DNA of 64,000 nt from Hormiphora californensis (taxonomy: Eukaryota > Ctenophora > Tentaculata > Cydippida > Pleurobrachiidae). Of this stretch, positions 1 through 12,172 are shown in pieces. A program made the position numbers and the translations under genes. Location of the stretch: assembly GCA_020137815.1 (NCBI GenBank), contig CM035358.1:7484733-7548732 (forward strand). The letters run 5' to 3'. Below the pieces are notes generated by a model. The model had not been told where the DNA came from and searched no databases. It was given only the letters and a program-made list of their open reading frames with translations. Numbering within the stretch: the first letter of the stretch is position 1; the number at the start of each line of letters is the position of its first letter.

Positions 1-172
1 CTATTCCTTTTGTTCTAGGACGTTCCTGAAACCCATAAAAGCCAAAAAAACCTAAAAAACCTAAAAATCCTAAATTTAGGACTTGAGCACTAAAAATTTT
101 TTTCACTTCTAATTAGACACCAAACACTATTCTGACCAAGTTTCATCAAAATTGGGGCTGTTCTCTCTCACT

Positions 173-633
173 TTAAGTCTCTATATCATCTGGTTAATTA
201 GATAATTGGATAATTAGGTCTGTACATAACCGTTTTTTGGCTATATGGCTATAGCCACTTGGGAATGATTTAGAGACTTTTCACTGGTGCCATTTTTTTC
301 AGAAATAAATTTCAATCTAAGAGTTGTTGAAAAATTTAGGCTCAATCTCTTACCGTTTTGGCGTTATTTGCGGTCAAAGTAGGGCAAATCAGCCGAAAAT
401 GCCAATTGTATTCTTCATTTTTTGGCATTTCCGGCTGATTTGGCCTACATTCACCACAAATAACTCCAAAATGGTATGAGATAGAGCCTAAATTTTTCAA
501 CAACTGAACAAAATGGCACCAGTGAAAAGTCTTTAAACCATTCCTAAGTGGCTATAGCCATATAGCCAAAAAACGGTTATACGCTTACCTAATTATCCAA
601 TTATCTAATTAACCAGATGCGATAGAGACTTAA
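173..633. mobile_element. Foldback (inverted-repeat) element
   Basis: The two halves are reverse complements. The left arm starts TTAAGTCTCTAT and includes GGCTATATGGCTATAGCC; the right arm has the same sequence inverted and ends ATAGAGACTTAA. The arms meet near position 410 with almost no spacer. No coding sequence is visible. This looks like a non-autonomous foldback transposon; the superfamily cannot be told from the ends. The 1-172 flank is AT-rich with nothing recognisable. Confidence 0.7.
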
Positions 634-729
634 TTCCGGGACCTACCCCCACTAATGCGAGGACGCTGAACACTTTGATGCCCTTGATTTTGTCTCTACT
701 CCTTTCCTAACGGTAGTTACGCTTTTGGC

Positions 730-2115
730 TTAAGGGTACGCTAACCAAAAATTTTTTTCGAGTGCAGGGAAATCTCTCACCGTAGGGTTGTATAGGCCAT
801 GCCAAAGAGACCTCAAATATGCAATTTGAGCTCTCAAGTCGAATTCATATTTTTGCTACAGCTGTTTAAAAAATGTCCTGTAAATACGTTTTTGGCATCT
901 CAAAAAATTTTTTTAAAAGATGGGAGCATGAAAATTTGGGGATTTGAAGAGGACATGAAGGTGAGTAACCACAAAAAAAATTTTTGCAATCCGAGCTGAT
1001 TTCCGGTCCTGAGATGGATTTCTTTTTTTCCACTTTAACGCCCTATTTGACAAAGTTCCGAAAACATGTGAAAGCTGTAAATTGGTGAAAAGTTGCGTCT
1101 AACGATTATCTAAGTGGCCATAAATTTTGGGCGTGTCCTTATTTGAGATAAGCTGTACAGAGTTTTTTTTGTGAAAGCCGTCATTTCAGAAATAGATAAA
1201 TTCCCTGTATCTCAAAATGGCTGATCGTAGAGACCTGAGACTATGCTTAAACGATTCAGAAGATCCGATTTTGGGGGGGGGGGTCTTCTGAGAGACATTT
1301 TGCTCCTACTTCAACCGTTTTTGCTGTAATTGCGAAAAACAAATTCTATGAAAAGGGCAAAAGCTAAACTCCAATATCCTGTAATTAGGGAATTTTGGCT
1401 AAGAAAGGACCGAAACTATGGAAAAATGTGTAACAAGCTAATTCCTTCACTATTTGGTCCATATGGGTCCCTATAATCACCAAAAACAAAATTTAAAAAA
1501 ATCCAGGATGGCGAAGATGGGTTTTTGTTTTTCGCAATTACAGCAAAAACGGTTGAAGTAGGAGCAAAATGTCTCTCAGAAGACCCCCCCAAAATCGGAC
1601 CTTCTGAATCGTTTAAGCATAGTCTCAGGTCTCTACGATCAGCCGTTTTTGAGATACAGGGAATTTATTTATTTCTGAAATGACGGCTTTCACAAAAAAA
1701 ACTCTGTACAGCTTATCTCAAAATTTATGGCCACTTAGATAATCGTTAGACGCAACTTTTCACCAATTTACAGCTTTCACATGTTTTCGGAACTTTGCCA
1801 AATAGGGCGTTAAAGTGGAAAAAAAGAAATCCATCTCAGGACCGGAAATCAGCTCGGATTGCAAAAATTTTTTTGTGGTTACTCACCTTCATGTCCTCTT
1901 CAAATCCCCAAATTTTCATGCTCCCATCTTTTAAAAAAATTTTTTGAGATGCCAAAAACGTATTTACAGGACATTTTTTAAACAGCTGTAGCAAAAATAT
2001 GAATTCGACTTGAGAGCTCAAATTGCATATTTGAGGTCTCTTTGGCATGGCCTACAACCCTACGGTGAGAGATTTCCCTGCACTCGAAAAAAAATTTTGG
2101 TTAGCGTACCCTTAA
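730..2115. mobile_element. Large foldback element, 1.39 kb
   Basis: Arms of roughly 600 bp (about 730-1340 and 1540-2115) are near-perfect reverse complements around a 200-bp unique centre. The outer ends read TTAAGGGTACGC on the left and GCGTACCCTTAA on the right. The same 66-residue open frame therefore appears once on each strand (799-999 and 1836-2048); it is a by-product of the symmetry rather than a gene. A G-run near 1274 matches a C-run near 1585. Likely a non-autonomous foldback DNA element. Confidence 0.75.
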
Positions 2116-3346
2116 AAGGGCGTGGCCCGGAAATGACCTCCCCCCAACGGGTAGAGCTTAGACTTTTTTTTGGTGGCTTAGGGGATCCCTGGCTAACATT
2201 TAGTGAAGGAATTAGCTTGCCCCCCAAAAATATGAGGTCATGGCAAGAATTCAATAGATTAATAGATGACTGGGATAGGATCTCATTAATTTTGAGACAT
2301 GTTTAGAATTGGGTTGAGCAATATGATAGCTACAGATTTAAATTTTTAATCTGCTTTCGCTGATATGATATCATTTTACTAAACTATTTTCTACTTTCCT
2401 ACCTAAGTTTTCATAACATAAACTATGTTATGGTGTAGTACCCTATAGCTTTACAAACAATGCCAATTTGATCTGATTAGACTATAAAGAGTATCACCCT
2501 TGCCTGGCTAGACTGTGTTTCGGGCGCCCCGAAATGTAAAGGGAGGGTTAGAACATAACAGTACCAACCAACTACCACCATTGATTAGACTGTAAAGAGT
2601 ACTGCACCCAACTGCCACCCTTGATTAGACTATATAAACTTGCTGAGCTTGATGTAAATAACAAATCCCGCTACTGCATGTCCCCTACACTGTGTACCAT
2701 GTGTAGTACAGTGCTGCTTGTAGTCGTATTACCGTAATGGAAATACAGTAATGAGACGCGCACGTTGCATAACGCGCGGCAAAAAGTGCATGTGTTCAGC
2801 ACGTACTAGCGCCCTGATTGGCTGCGGTTGCGCGTCGTCTTACTTTATCTCCGTTTTCCATTACCGTTTTCCCACTACAAGCGACCACATGTACCATGTG
2901 GTTGCTGCTAAGAATTCTATTGGAACTCCGCCACACGGCCTCCACCAGGAACCGACCGAAACAAGTAAACAACCAATCAGAACTCGTTATTTAGTTCACG
3001 TGACTGGTTATCAGCCAATCAGGGACCAGTATTTCCTGATTCGGTCGGTTCCTGACCTCCACCCATGTGAAATGTGGTTGTAAGGGCCTTACAATGCTGC
3101 TTGTAGTCGCATTACCGTAATGGAAATACTGAGTAAGGGCCTTCCTCAACAACTACATAACATATTTCTCATTATCTAGCTCGTGCTTCAAAATTCTCAG
3201 ACAAGTTTCAAAGAATTGCATTTCTTCTCAGTTACCTTTTAACTCGACTATAATAAATCATGCACCTCCCGCAGGGTTCCGATTATTCTTTTAAAGTTTA
3301 AACTGAGAAGCAACTTAATTCACCTAATTTAGCACGTGAGTAACCT
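2116..3346. other. Non-genic stretch with small inverted repeats
   Basis: No supported gene. Two small inverted pairs are visible: a TTGTAGTCGTATTACCGTAA-type end at about 2716 and its complement at about 2858-2878, and a pair built on CAGGAACCGACCGAA at about 2946 and its complement at about 3041. Near 2520-2545 is a copy of a short dispersed motif (GAGGGTTAGAACATAAC) that recurs at about 20370, 27270 and 41965. Probably decayed MITE-type elements. Confidence 0.5.
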
Positions 3347-3504
3347 GTTAAAGTGAGAGTGGACCGAATCAGAATTGGATAAGTTTGGTGTAGGTGGTAG
3401 AGATTAGCTTTCTGAGCATTTTGCGTTTTTGCCGCTCAAAATCGACCCACCCATCACTGAGATATCTTTGGGTAATATACCAATTCTTGGTGTTCGAAGG
3501 AAAT

Positions 3505-6500
3505 AGCGCTAATTAGCGGTTTTAATAGCGCTAATTAGCGCTAATTAGCGCTAATTAGCGATAGCGCTATTTATCGATAGCGCTAATAGCGCTAATAATA
3601 GCGCTATTTCACAAAATAGCGCTAATTTTGACCGCTAATTAGCGCTAATTAGCGATCAAAAATAGCGGTAATTAGCGGTAGCGCTATTTTAGCGCTTTTT
3701 GTAACCGCTAATCGGGCAATTTTAGTAAAAAAATAACGCTATTAACACTTACAAAAATAGCGCTAATCAGCGCTAATTAGCGCTAATTAGCGCTATTAAC
3801 ATTCTCAATTCATTTTGTTCGAACCGCTAATTAGCGCTATTTCCAATTTCATCAAAATATAGAAAACGCTATGATTGGATAATGTATGTCACGTGACAAA
3901 AATCCTGTCATGTGACGAAAAATAGCGCTAATTAGCGCTATTTTTGTAATCGCTAATTAGCGCTAATTAGCGCTATTATCAACTTAAACGTTTATTATTT
4001 TGTTAATAGCGCTAATATGCGCTAATTAGCGCTATTAATATTTTGCAAATAGCGCTAGTTAGCGCTTATTAGCGCTAATAAGCGCTAATTAGCGCTATTT
4101 GCATATTATAAATAGCGCTAATTAGCGCTAATTAGCGCTATTATCAAGTTAAACGTTTATTATTTTATTAATAGCGCTAATAAGCGCTAATTAGCGCTAT
4201 TAATATTTTGCAAATAGCGCTAGTTAGCGCTTATTAGCGCTAATAAGCGCTAATTAGCGCTATTTGAATAATATAAATAGCGCTAATTAGCGCTAATTAG
4301 CGATATTATCAACTTAAACGTTTATTATTTTATTAATAGCGCTAATTAGCGCTAATTAGCGCTTTTATCAGCTTAAACGTTTATTATTTCATTAATAGCG
4401 CTAATAAGCGCTAATTAGCGCTATTAATAAAATAATAAACGTTTAAGTTGATAATAGCGCTAATTAGCGCTAGTTAGCGCTATTAATATTTTGCAAATAG
4501 CGCTAATTAGCGCTTATTAGCGCTAATTAGCGCTATTTCCAAAATATTAATAGCGCTTATTAGCGCTATTAATAAAATATTAAACGTTTAAGTTGATAAT
4601 AGCGCTAATTAGCGCTAATTAGCGCTATTAAAGATATGGAAATAGCGCTATCTAGCGCTTATTAGCGCTAATTAGCGCTAACTAGCGCTATTTGCAAAAT
4701 ATTAATAGCGCTAATTAGCGCTTATTAGCGCTATTAATAAAATAGTAAACGTTAAAGTTGATAATAGCGCTAATTAGCGCTAATTAGCGCTATTAATAAT
4801 ATGGAAATAGCGCTAATTAACGCTTATTAGCGCTAATTAGCGCTAACTAGCGCTATTTGCAAAATATTAATAGCGCTAATTAGCGCTTATTAGCGCTATT
4901 AATAAAATAGTTAACGTTTAAGTTGATAATAGCGCTAATAAGCGCTAATTAGCGCTATTAATATTTTGCAAATAGCGCTTATTAGCGCTAATTAGCGCTA
5001 ATTAGCGCTATTTGGAAAATATAAATAGCGCTAATTAGCGCTAATTAGCGCTTTTATCAGCTTAAACGTTTATTATTTCATTAATAGCGCTAATAAGCGC
5101 TAATTAACACTATTAATAAAATAATAAACGTTTAAGTTGATAATAGCGCTAATTAGCGCTAGTTAGCGCTATTAATATTTTGCAAATAGCGCTAATTAGC
5201 GCTATTTCCAAAATATTAATAGCGCTAATTAGCGCTTATTAGCGCTATTAATAAAATAATAAACGTTTAAGTTGATAATAGCGCTAATTAGCGCTAATTA
5301 GCGCTATTAATGATATGGAAATAGCGCTATCTAGCGCTTATTAGCGCTAATTAGCGCTAACTAGCGCTATTTGCAAAATATTAATAGCGCTAATTAGCGC
5401 TTATTAGCGCTATTAATAAAATAGTTAACGTTTAAGTTGATAATAGCGCTAATAAGCGCTAATTAGCGCTATTAATAATATGGAAATAGCGCTAATTAGC
5501 GCTAATTAGCGCTAACTAGCGCTATTTGCAAAATATTAATAGCGCTAATTAGCGCTTATTAGCGCTATTAATAAAATAGTTAACGTTTAAGTTGATAATA
5601 GCGCTAATAAGCGCTAATTAGCGCTATTAATAATATGGAAATAGCGCTAATTAGCGCTTATTAGCGCTTAATTAGCGCTAACTAGCGCTATTTGCAAAAT
5701 ATTAATAGCGCTAATTAGCGCTTATTAGCGCTATTAATAAAATAGTAAACGTTTAAGTTGATAATAGCGCTAATCAGCGCTAATTAGCGCTATTAATAAT
5801 ATGAAATAGCGCTAATTAGCGCTTATTAGCGCTAATTAGCGCTAACTAGCGCTATTTGCAAAATATTAATAGCGCTAATTAGCGCTTATTAGCGCTATTA
5901 ATAAAATAGTAAACGTTTAAGTTGATAATAGCGCTAATTAGCGCTAATTAGCGCTATTAATAATATGGAAATAGCGCTAATTAGCGCTTATTAGCGCTAA
6001 TTAGCGCTAACTAGCGCTATTTGCAAAATATTAATAGCGCTAATTAGCGCTTATTAGCGCTATTAATAAAATAGTTAACGTTAAAGTTGATAATAGCGCT
6101 AATTAGCGCTAATCAGCGCTATTAATAATATGAAAATAGCGCTAATTAGCGCTTATTAGCGCTAATTAGCGCTAACTAGCGCTATTTGCAAAATATTAAT
6201 AGCGCTAATTAGCGCTTATTAGCGCTATTAATAAAATAGTTAACGTTTAAGTTGATAATAGCGCTAATAAGCGCTAATTAGCGCTATTAATAATATGGAA
6301 ATAGCGCTAATTAGCGCTTATTAGCGCTAATTAGCGCTAACTAGCGCTATTTGCAAAATATTAATAGCGCTAATTAGCGCTTATTAGCGCTATTAATAAA
6401 ATAGTTAACGTTTAAGTTGATAATAGCGCTAATAAGCGCTAATTAGCGCTATTAATAATATGGAAATAGCGCTAATTAGCGCTTATTAGCGCTAATTAGC

Positions 6501-7640
6501 GCTAACTAGCGCTATTTGCAAAATATTAATAGCGCTAATTAGCGCTTATTAGCGCTATTAATAAAATAGTTAACGTTTAAGTTGATAATAGCGCTAATTA
6601 GCGCTAATTAGCGCTATTAATAATATGCAAATAGCGCTAATTAGCGCTACTTTTAAATTGTCTATAGCGCTGATCAGCGCTATTAACAAAATATACATTC
6701 ATTATTTTGTTAAATGCGCTAAATAGCGCTAATTAGCGCTATTAATATTTTGCAAATAGCGCTAGTTAGCGCTTATTAGCGCTAATAAGCGCTAATTAGC
6801 GCTATTTGCAAAATATTAATAGCGCTAATTAGCGCTTATTAGCGCTATTATCAACTTAAACGTTTACTATTATGTTAATAGCGCTAATAAGCGCTAATTA
6901 GCGCTATTAATAATTTGCAAATAGCGCTAGTTAGCGCTTATTAGCGCTAATAAGCGCTAATTAGCGCTATTTGCAAAATATTAATAGCGCTAATTAGCGC
7001 TAATTAGCGCTATTAACAAAGTAATATACATATATTGTGTTAATAGCGCTAATTAGCGCTATTTACAAATTGTTGATAGCGCTAATTAGCGCTAATTAGC
7101 GCTATTTAGCGCTAGTTAGCGGTATTTTCATATTGTTAATAGCGCTAATTAGCGCTAATTAGCGCTATTTTGTAAATAAAAATAGCTAATCTTTAAGAAA
7201 TGGCGCTAATTAGCGGTTACAGATTTTGACCAATCATAAGGATTTATTTAATCACGTGATCAACGCCAACCAATCATGGCTTAGATACGTCAAATAGCGA
7301 TGTCTCTTAAATAGCGCTATTTCAAAATTTTTAGGACCGCTATTTGAATAGCGGTGTTATCAAATTTGAAATTAACACAAAATTTAGAACCGCTATTTTT
7401 CTACAAAAATAGCGCTATTTTTAAGTGCAAAAAGCGCTAAAATAGCGCTACCGCTAATTACCGCTATTTGTGACCGCTAATTAGCGCTAATTAGCGGTCA
7501 CAAATAGCGCTATTTTATAAAATAGCGCTATTATTAGCGCTTCTAACACTTTTTATAAATATCGAAATCTTAGATAGCGCTAATTAGCGCTAATTAGCGC
7601 TAATTAGCGCTCTTAAAATCGCTAATTAGCGCTATTTCCT
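3505..7640. repeat. Self-complementary satellite array (AGCGCT-AATT)
   Basis: The basic motif is TAGCGCTAAT, in which both AGCGCT and AATT are palindromes, so any stretch can pair with any other on the same strand. In the centre (about 4.4-6.6 kb) the motif is organised into a higher-order unit of about 163 bp. Each unit contains an AACGTTTAAGTTGATAAT spacer, a TTAATAATATGGAAAT spacer and a TTTGCAAAATATTAAT spacer, for example near 6240, 6402 and 6566. Left and right halves are in opposite orientation, mirroring the inverted ends. No coding potential. Confidence 0.85.
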
Positions 7641-7671
7641 TCGAACACCAAGAATTGGTATATTACCTATC

Positions 7672-7912
7672 TTTGTTATGTTGGGAGAATTCCTGCTGGA
7701 TCAATATTTATCAAACAGGATAGAAACAATCCTTGTGTTTTACTAACAGATTCTTTAAATTTTGAATATGCTGGCTTGCATTGCCCTGCTTCTGTGCATG
7801 GACATTTCAACCTCACTGCTTATGTTCAGAATGTGTTAGTAAAACACCACGATTGTTTCTTTTCTGTTTTATACATACTGATTAAACAGGAGTTCTCCCA
7901 ACATAACAAAAA
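7672..7912. mobile_element. Small inverted-repeat insertion (MITE-like), about 240 bp
   Basis: Begins TTATGTTGGGAGAATTCCTG and ends with the near-complement CAGGAGTTCTCCCAACATAA. Further in, TGTGTTTTACTAACA pairs with TGTTAGTAAAACACC. It interrupts the right inverted arm of the larger element exactly where the left arm is continuous, which shows it inserted later. Confidence 0.65.
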
Positions 7913-8636
7913 TATCTCAGTGATGGGTGGGTCGATTTTGAGCGGCAAAAACGCAAAATGCTCAGAAAGCTAATCTCTACTACCTACAACAAACTTGTCT
8001 GATTCTGATTCGGTCCACTCTCACTTTAACACCGCCCCGCCCATGGCTAAGCAATAAAATAAATAAATCTGTAATATACATCTTGTTCATGCAAGTAATA
8101 AAATAAAGATACATCTGCGTTCCATACCATGCAAGCTCCGATTATTATACAGCACAGCAGATGAGTCTTTGTCCTTTGAGATACAGCTATCAAGAGAGTT
8201 GGAGAGTTTCTTCATTTTGGTTTGCTTTGTTCCCCTTTAGCAGCTGCTTTTTTAACCGCGATTGCAGCGGTGAACTGTTCCCCTATTACCGGAGGAGCGA
8301 AGTGATGACACACCTGAAAGAGGGACATGGTATAAATTATACTATAATGGGTGCAGTTCGGTAAGATTTTTCGTTTTAAGAACCTTCATAATTCCACTTC
8401 GAGAGCTGGTCACGAAGTAATACTTTAGTCTAACTAACCACACATAACTCCTACGAACAACTACATACTACGAATAACTCCCACGAACTACATAACTCGA
8501 ATAAATCCCACGAATAACTCCCAACTTGTTTGCACCTTGAAGGTTCTAAGGATTTTCAACTGGCTATAATTCCAAGATATATACTTGAAGATTTATCAGG
8601 TCAAAGCTCAAAAGCTAAAATTTTGTTTAACTGAAT

Positions 8637-8738
8637 CTGTCAGGCCAAAGCTCTGGCCACAGTTCTCGTGCACTTCGCCGCGTGCAGAACAGAACCTTAT
8701 TTGAAAGAATTGGGTCAGGCCAATGCTCTGACAGAACT
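8637..8738 (+). repeat. Dispersed ~100-bp repeat, copy 1
   Basis: Starts CTGTCAGGCCAAAGCTCTGG and ends GGCCAATGCTCTGACAG. The same arrangement, inverted, is present at about 17806-17905, including a central GTTCTGCACGCGG/CCGCGTGCAGAAC block. A small interspersed element of unknown class. Confidence 0.55.
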
Positions 8739-9873
8739 GAATAACGCGAATTATATTCAGGCGGATGTTGGCCGTCACCCCCCCCCCCCCCCCCCGTCAC
8801 CCTATATAGTTAGATCTGGTGATCTGGTTGGTCACGTGTCACTGTATATCACGTGGCGCACTTGTCAGCCATCACTGAATTAACCAGTTCAACTAGACGC
8901 GACACAATAATGAATATATAGTTCATGCTCGGACAATGAAGCCGCCTTTAAAAGCGAAAGTAAGCGAATATAATATAGTTCAAATCTAGCTCTTTGTTCT
9001 CAATTTAATAGGAGCGAACTATCTATAACTAGTAAAACTACATTGTAAGATAACCATATATGTGTCTCGCCCAATCTTGCAATTCGCTCTCAAAACATAC
9101 AATAATTGAGCCAATAACTATACTTATTAGACTGCATCAGAAACCCGAGACAATTGTCATCTAGCTACATGTCGATCACCCCTTCGCTGTCACTGACCTG
9201 ACAGCCCCTTCGCAATTGCTCAAGTTTACCCTCGGTACATCTCCTTGGTCATATCTGTGTTGTTATTGACATTTTTTTGGGATCAAAACAACACAGTGTA
9301 TCTCCAATTTAGCTGTTACCAAATTATCCTCCTATCCACTGATGAGTTATACATATGCTATGAATCATCTATGCCATACGTTAGCCTTATAATTACTCTA
9401 TCCTTTCTGCGAGGCCCCCCTAAATCGATTTTACATCATTTAACGTAAGACAAATGGGTATTGGTTAAATCGATTGATCGACCATTTCATGATCCATCGC
9501 CTTCTATTATATAATGGATCTTCAGCTCTACAGTACCGTGAACTATATCGAATTATTGCCTTATTATATAGGTCTGCACCCATATTGTATAGGTCCAAGC
9601 CCACTTAATTATGCATCCTATCCTTGTTGAGTATTTACCCCACTGACTTATTCATTATATTTATTGTGTTTTAATTTTTGAGTATAGTTACTTAAAATCT
9701 TTCTCTTTTTTGCGGTTTTAGTCGACAGGGTGGTTATCTATCCGTAAACGCGAGATATTTACCCCTAAATTTTATCTAGATCCCTATAAATCATAGATCT
9801 AAATTAGTATACTCACCGCTGCTCTGTTCCCCGGGACGGTCAGTGTATGTCTCTTAAACGGGGGGTTGTGGAG

Positions 9874-10043
9874 ACAATTAGTAGACTTGCCAGCGTCAAT
9901 CTCAAAACGTAATGCCTTCGATCCCTATTGGAATACTCTATTAAATGTCGTAAATTGTAAAACAATTAGTAGACTTGCCAGCGTCAATCTCAAAACGTAA
10001 TGCCTTCGATCCCTATTGGAATATTTGATTAAATGTCGTGAAT
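9874..10043. repeat. 88-bp tandem duplication
   Basis: Two adjacent copies begin at 9874 and 9962 with ACAATTAGTAGACTTGCC and continue through CCTTCGATCCCTATTGGAAT. They differ at only a few bases near their 3' ends. No reading frame is associated. Confidence 0.8.
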
Positions 10044-10560
10044 TGCATGTTGTTTTGTATAACCGACAACGTTATAGTTTTGGAAGACATATTCTAGAAG
10101 ACGAGCTGTAGAACTTGGTAATGAAATTCCCCCTCTGCGCTACCTCACGGCAATAATAGGGGTGACTTCGTAACCAACTGTAGATCGAATATTGGACAGA
10201 TCTCAGTTGAGAACATTATATTACGCATAGACGGACTATATTACGCATAGATTGATCGCGTCTCTTGATTTTCACGGGGCAGAGAAAGGAAAGGCCGGTA
10301 CTTTGCCAATTTGCCAACACCTTCCTCCCTTTACCTGTACCCTAGTATATACTACTCTAGGAGAGTATATGGGAGGGTTTGTGAAGAGATTACCTAGTTA
10401 GAAATAGCGGTTTATACACCTCGTATGGGGGAATGGTTTTAATATTAGGTCATAACCTCCCCCCCCCCGCGTCGCGCTCCTCTTCACAAGTTAATGTTGC
10501 GGCCAACCCCGGTATACTTTGTTCTAGAACCCTCTGTGGGAGAGAGAGGGTTGAACTCAC

Positions 10561-10718
10561 CTTGTTCCGTATAACGGCTGTTGCTCTCCAGGGAAGTGTA
10601 TGAAGGAGCACAGTGTAAGTGCTCCCCCACCCCCTCCACCTCCACCCCTCCACCTCCACCCCCTCCACCTCCACCCCCTCCTCACCTCCACCCCTCCACC
10701 CCACCCACCCCTCCTCAC
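10561..10718 (-). repeat. Duplicated exon-donor junction with GT-rich spacer (EFCAB7-like gene)
   Basis: On the minus strand the last ~60 nt of the exon at 10719-10834 plus its donor (AACAAG|GTGAG) recur at about 10561-10623. The copies are separated by about 95 bp of GGAGGTGGAGG-type repeat that starts with donor-like GTGAGGAGGGG. The array thus repeats an exon end with its 5' splice site. The downstream copy is followed by GTGAGT, a better donor than that of the upstream copy, so either donor could be the working one. Confidence 0.65.
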
Positions 10719-12079
10719 CTTGTTCCGTATAACGGCTGTTGCTCTCCAGGGTAGTGTATGAAGGAGAACAGTGTAAGTGCTGGTAGTACTTGTAACAGCC
10801 CCGCTGTTCTCCACACTTGAGATCAACGCTTTTTCTGAAGAACATGCATGTGTTAATGAAATACAAGAATAGGCTAATTAATGAACAACATATCGTAAAA
10901 CGATGTACAGGCCGGACCCCCCCCCCCCGAGAATTGTGCAACTTTTTACTGCCTCAGCTCCACCCCACTTTTTACTTGATATCGAAGACACCTCACACTC
11001 TGTCGCCGGGCGACCTTCGCGCGCGCTGGCAAGGGGTAGCTTTGTAACCAAACTTTTTACTGGCTCTTCAAGATCTTTATACTTTACAGCCCTACTAGTT
11101 TTAACTAGTCACTGTTATACTGACTAGCGCTGTTTAGGTGACCAACATCATCACAGTAGTAAAGTTAGTTTAATAGTAAATGGTACAGTTATGGCTGTGG
11201 AAACTGCCCAATTCCACTTATCCAATATCCATCATGGCTATAAGTCGCTTACCCATCAGATGACACTTCGTGAGGGGTAGGATAGAGGTGACTGCCAGAG
11301 AGAACTCCGCATTAGATATTACATCAAGGTGCCAAGGGACTGCCTGAATGAGGGATATGTTGACACTTTAATTAAAATTGTGCTATCTTTTACTTTATTA
11401 CTTTTACTATCTTGAGACATTTTGATTCAATATGCTAAGATAAAGTCAAGCCAAATGGTTCTTGATTTGCTCGTCAATCTCAATTAAACAGTGAAATAGC
11501 TGTCACATCTTGCCTTGTGCTATCTTTTACTTTATCAAAAACGTCAAGTTATCATGGGAGGGGGGGGGGGGCTTATCCTCTATCTTGAGTTTTGACATTT
11601 TAATTCAATATGCTAAAATAAAGTCAAGCCAAATGGTTCTTGTTCGGCCCTCTCAAAACAGTTATACAGCTCCCAGCTGTCACATCTTGCCTTGCTCTAC
11701 CCTGTTCTCAGGGGGGGGGGATATATCTACACACCCGAGTAAGACTCAATCCACTGTTATATCCCATCGCTTTGAGAGTTTCCCGTATCTCCTCTACTCC
11801 ACCTTCCTCATCCTCAAGAGACATCTCTTGGAGCTGAAGGAAACCCTCAATTGTTACACCTCCCTTGTCCATCTTGAAGTTATCTGAAATGAGATCTTTG
11901 TGATTGAAACATTTGTTTGGAACCAACTTGTTTCAAGGTGAAAAGAAATATATTCAACTCCTTGTTCATCTAGCAGTATAGTAGTAACTCCTTGCGATAA
12001 TAGATCTATAAACCGTTTATACTGTTGGCAAAGATTCTTTACTAAGGAACGCTTTTTATTTGTGACTGTGAAAGAAAGG

Positions 12080-12172
<93 letters not shown>

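Larger units (their letters stand above)
3347..8031. mobile_element. 4.7-kb inverted-repeat element carrying a palindromic array
   Basis: The outer ends are inverted repeats of about 155 bp: GTTAAAGTGAGAGTGGACCG at the left and its complement ending CTCTCACTTTAAC at the right, continuing inward through a block containing GATTAGCTTTCTGAGC and ending at a TTCCTTCGAACACCAAG boundary on both sides. The interior has no open frame of note; it is almost wholly AGCGCT/AATT repeat. It resembles a non-autonomous transposon whose interior was replaced or expanded by satellite DNA. The right arm is interrupted by a second insertion (7672-7912). No target-site duplication was confirmed. Confidence 0.7.
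8032..10449. other. Gene-poor repeat-rich interval
   Basis: No gene is supported. It holds direct repeats of a CACGAATAACTCC type near 8440-8525, a C-run at about 8779-8795, and at 8637-8738 a roughly 100-bp element related to one inverted at 17806-17905 (shared GTCAGGCCAATGCTCTGACA). A tandem duplication is listed separately. The remainder is AT-rich unique-looking sequence. Confidence 0.5.

Noticed and set aside
799-2048. Identical 66-70 residue frames on opposite strands
   Set aside because: They are the two arms of a foldback element, with no domain and no codon signal.
3505-7640. Possible CRISPR-like or clustered binding-site array
   Set aside because: The repeats are self-complementary 10-mers with no unique spacers, in a eukaryotic genome; a satellite explains them better.
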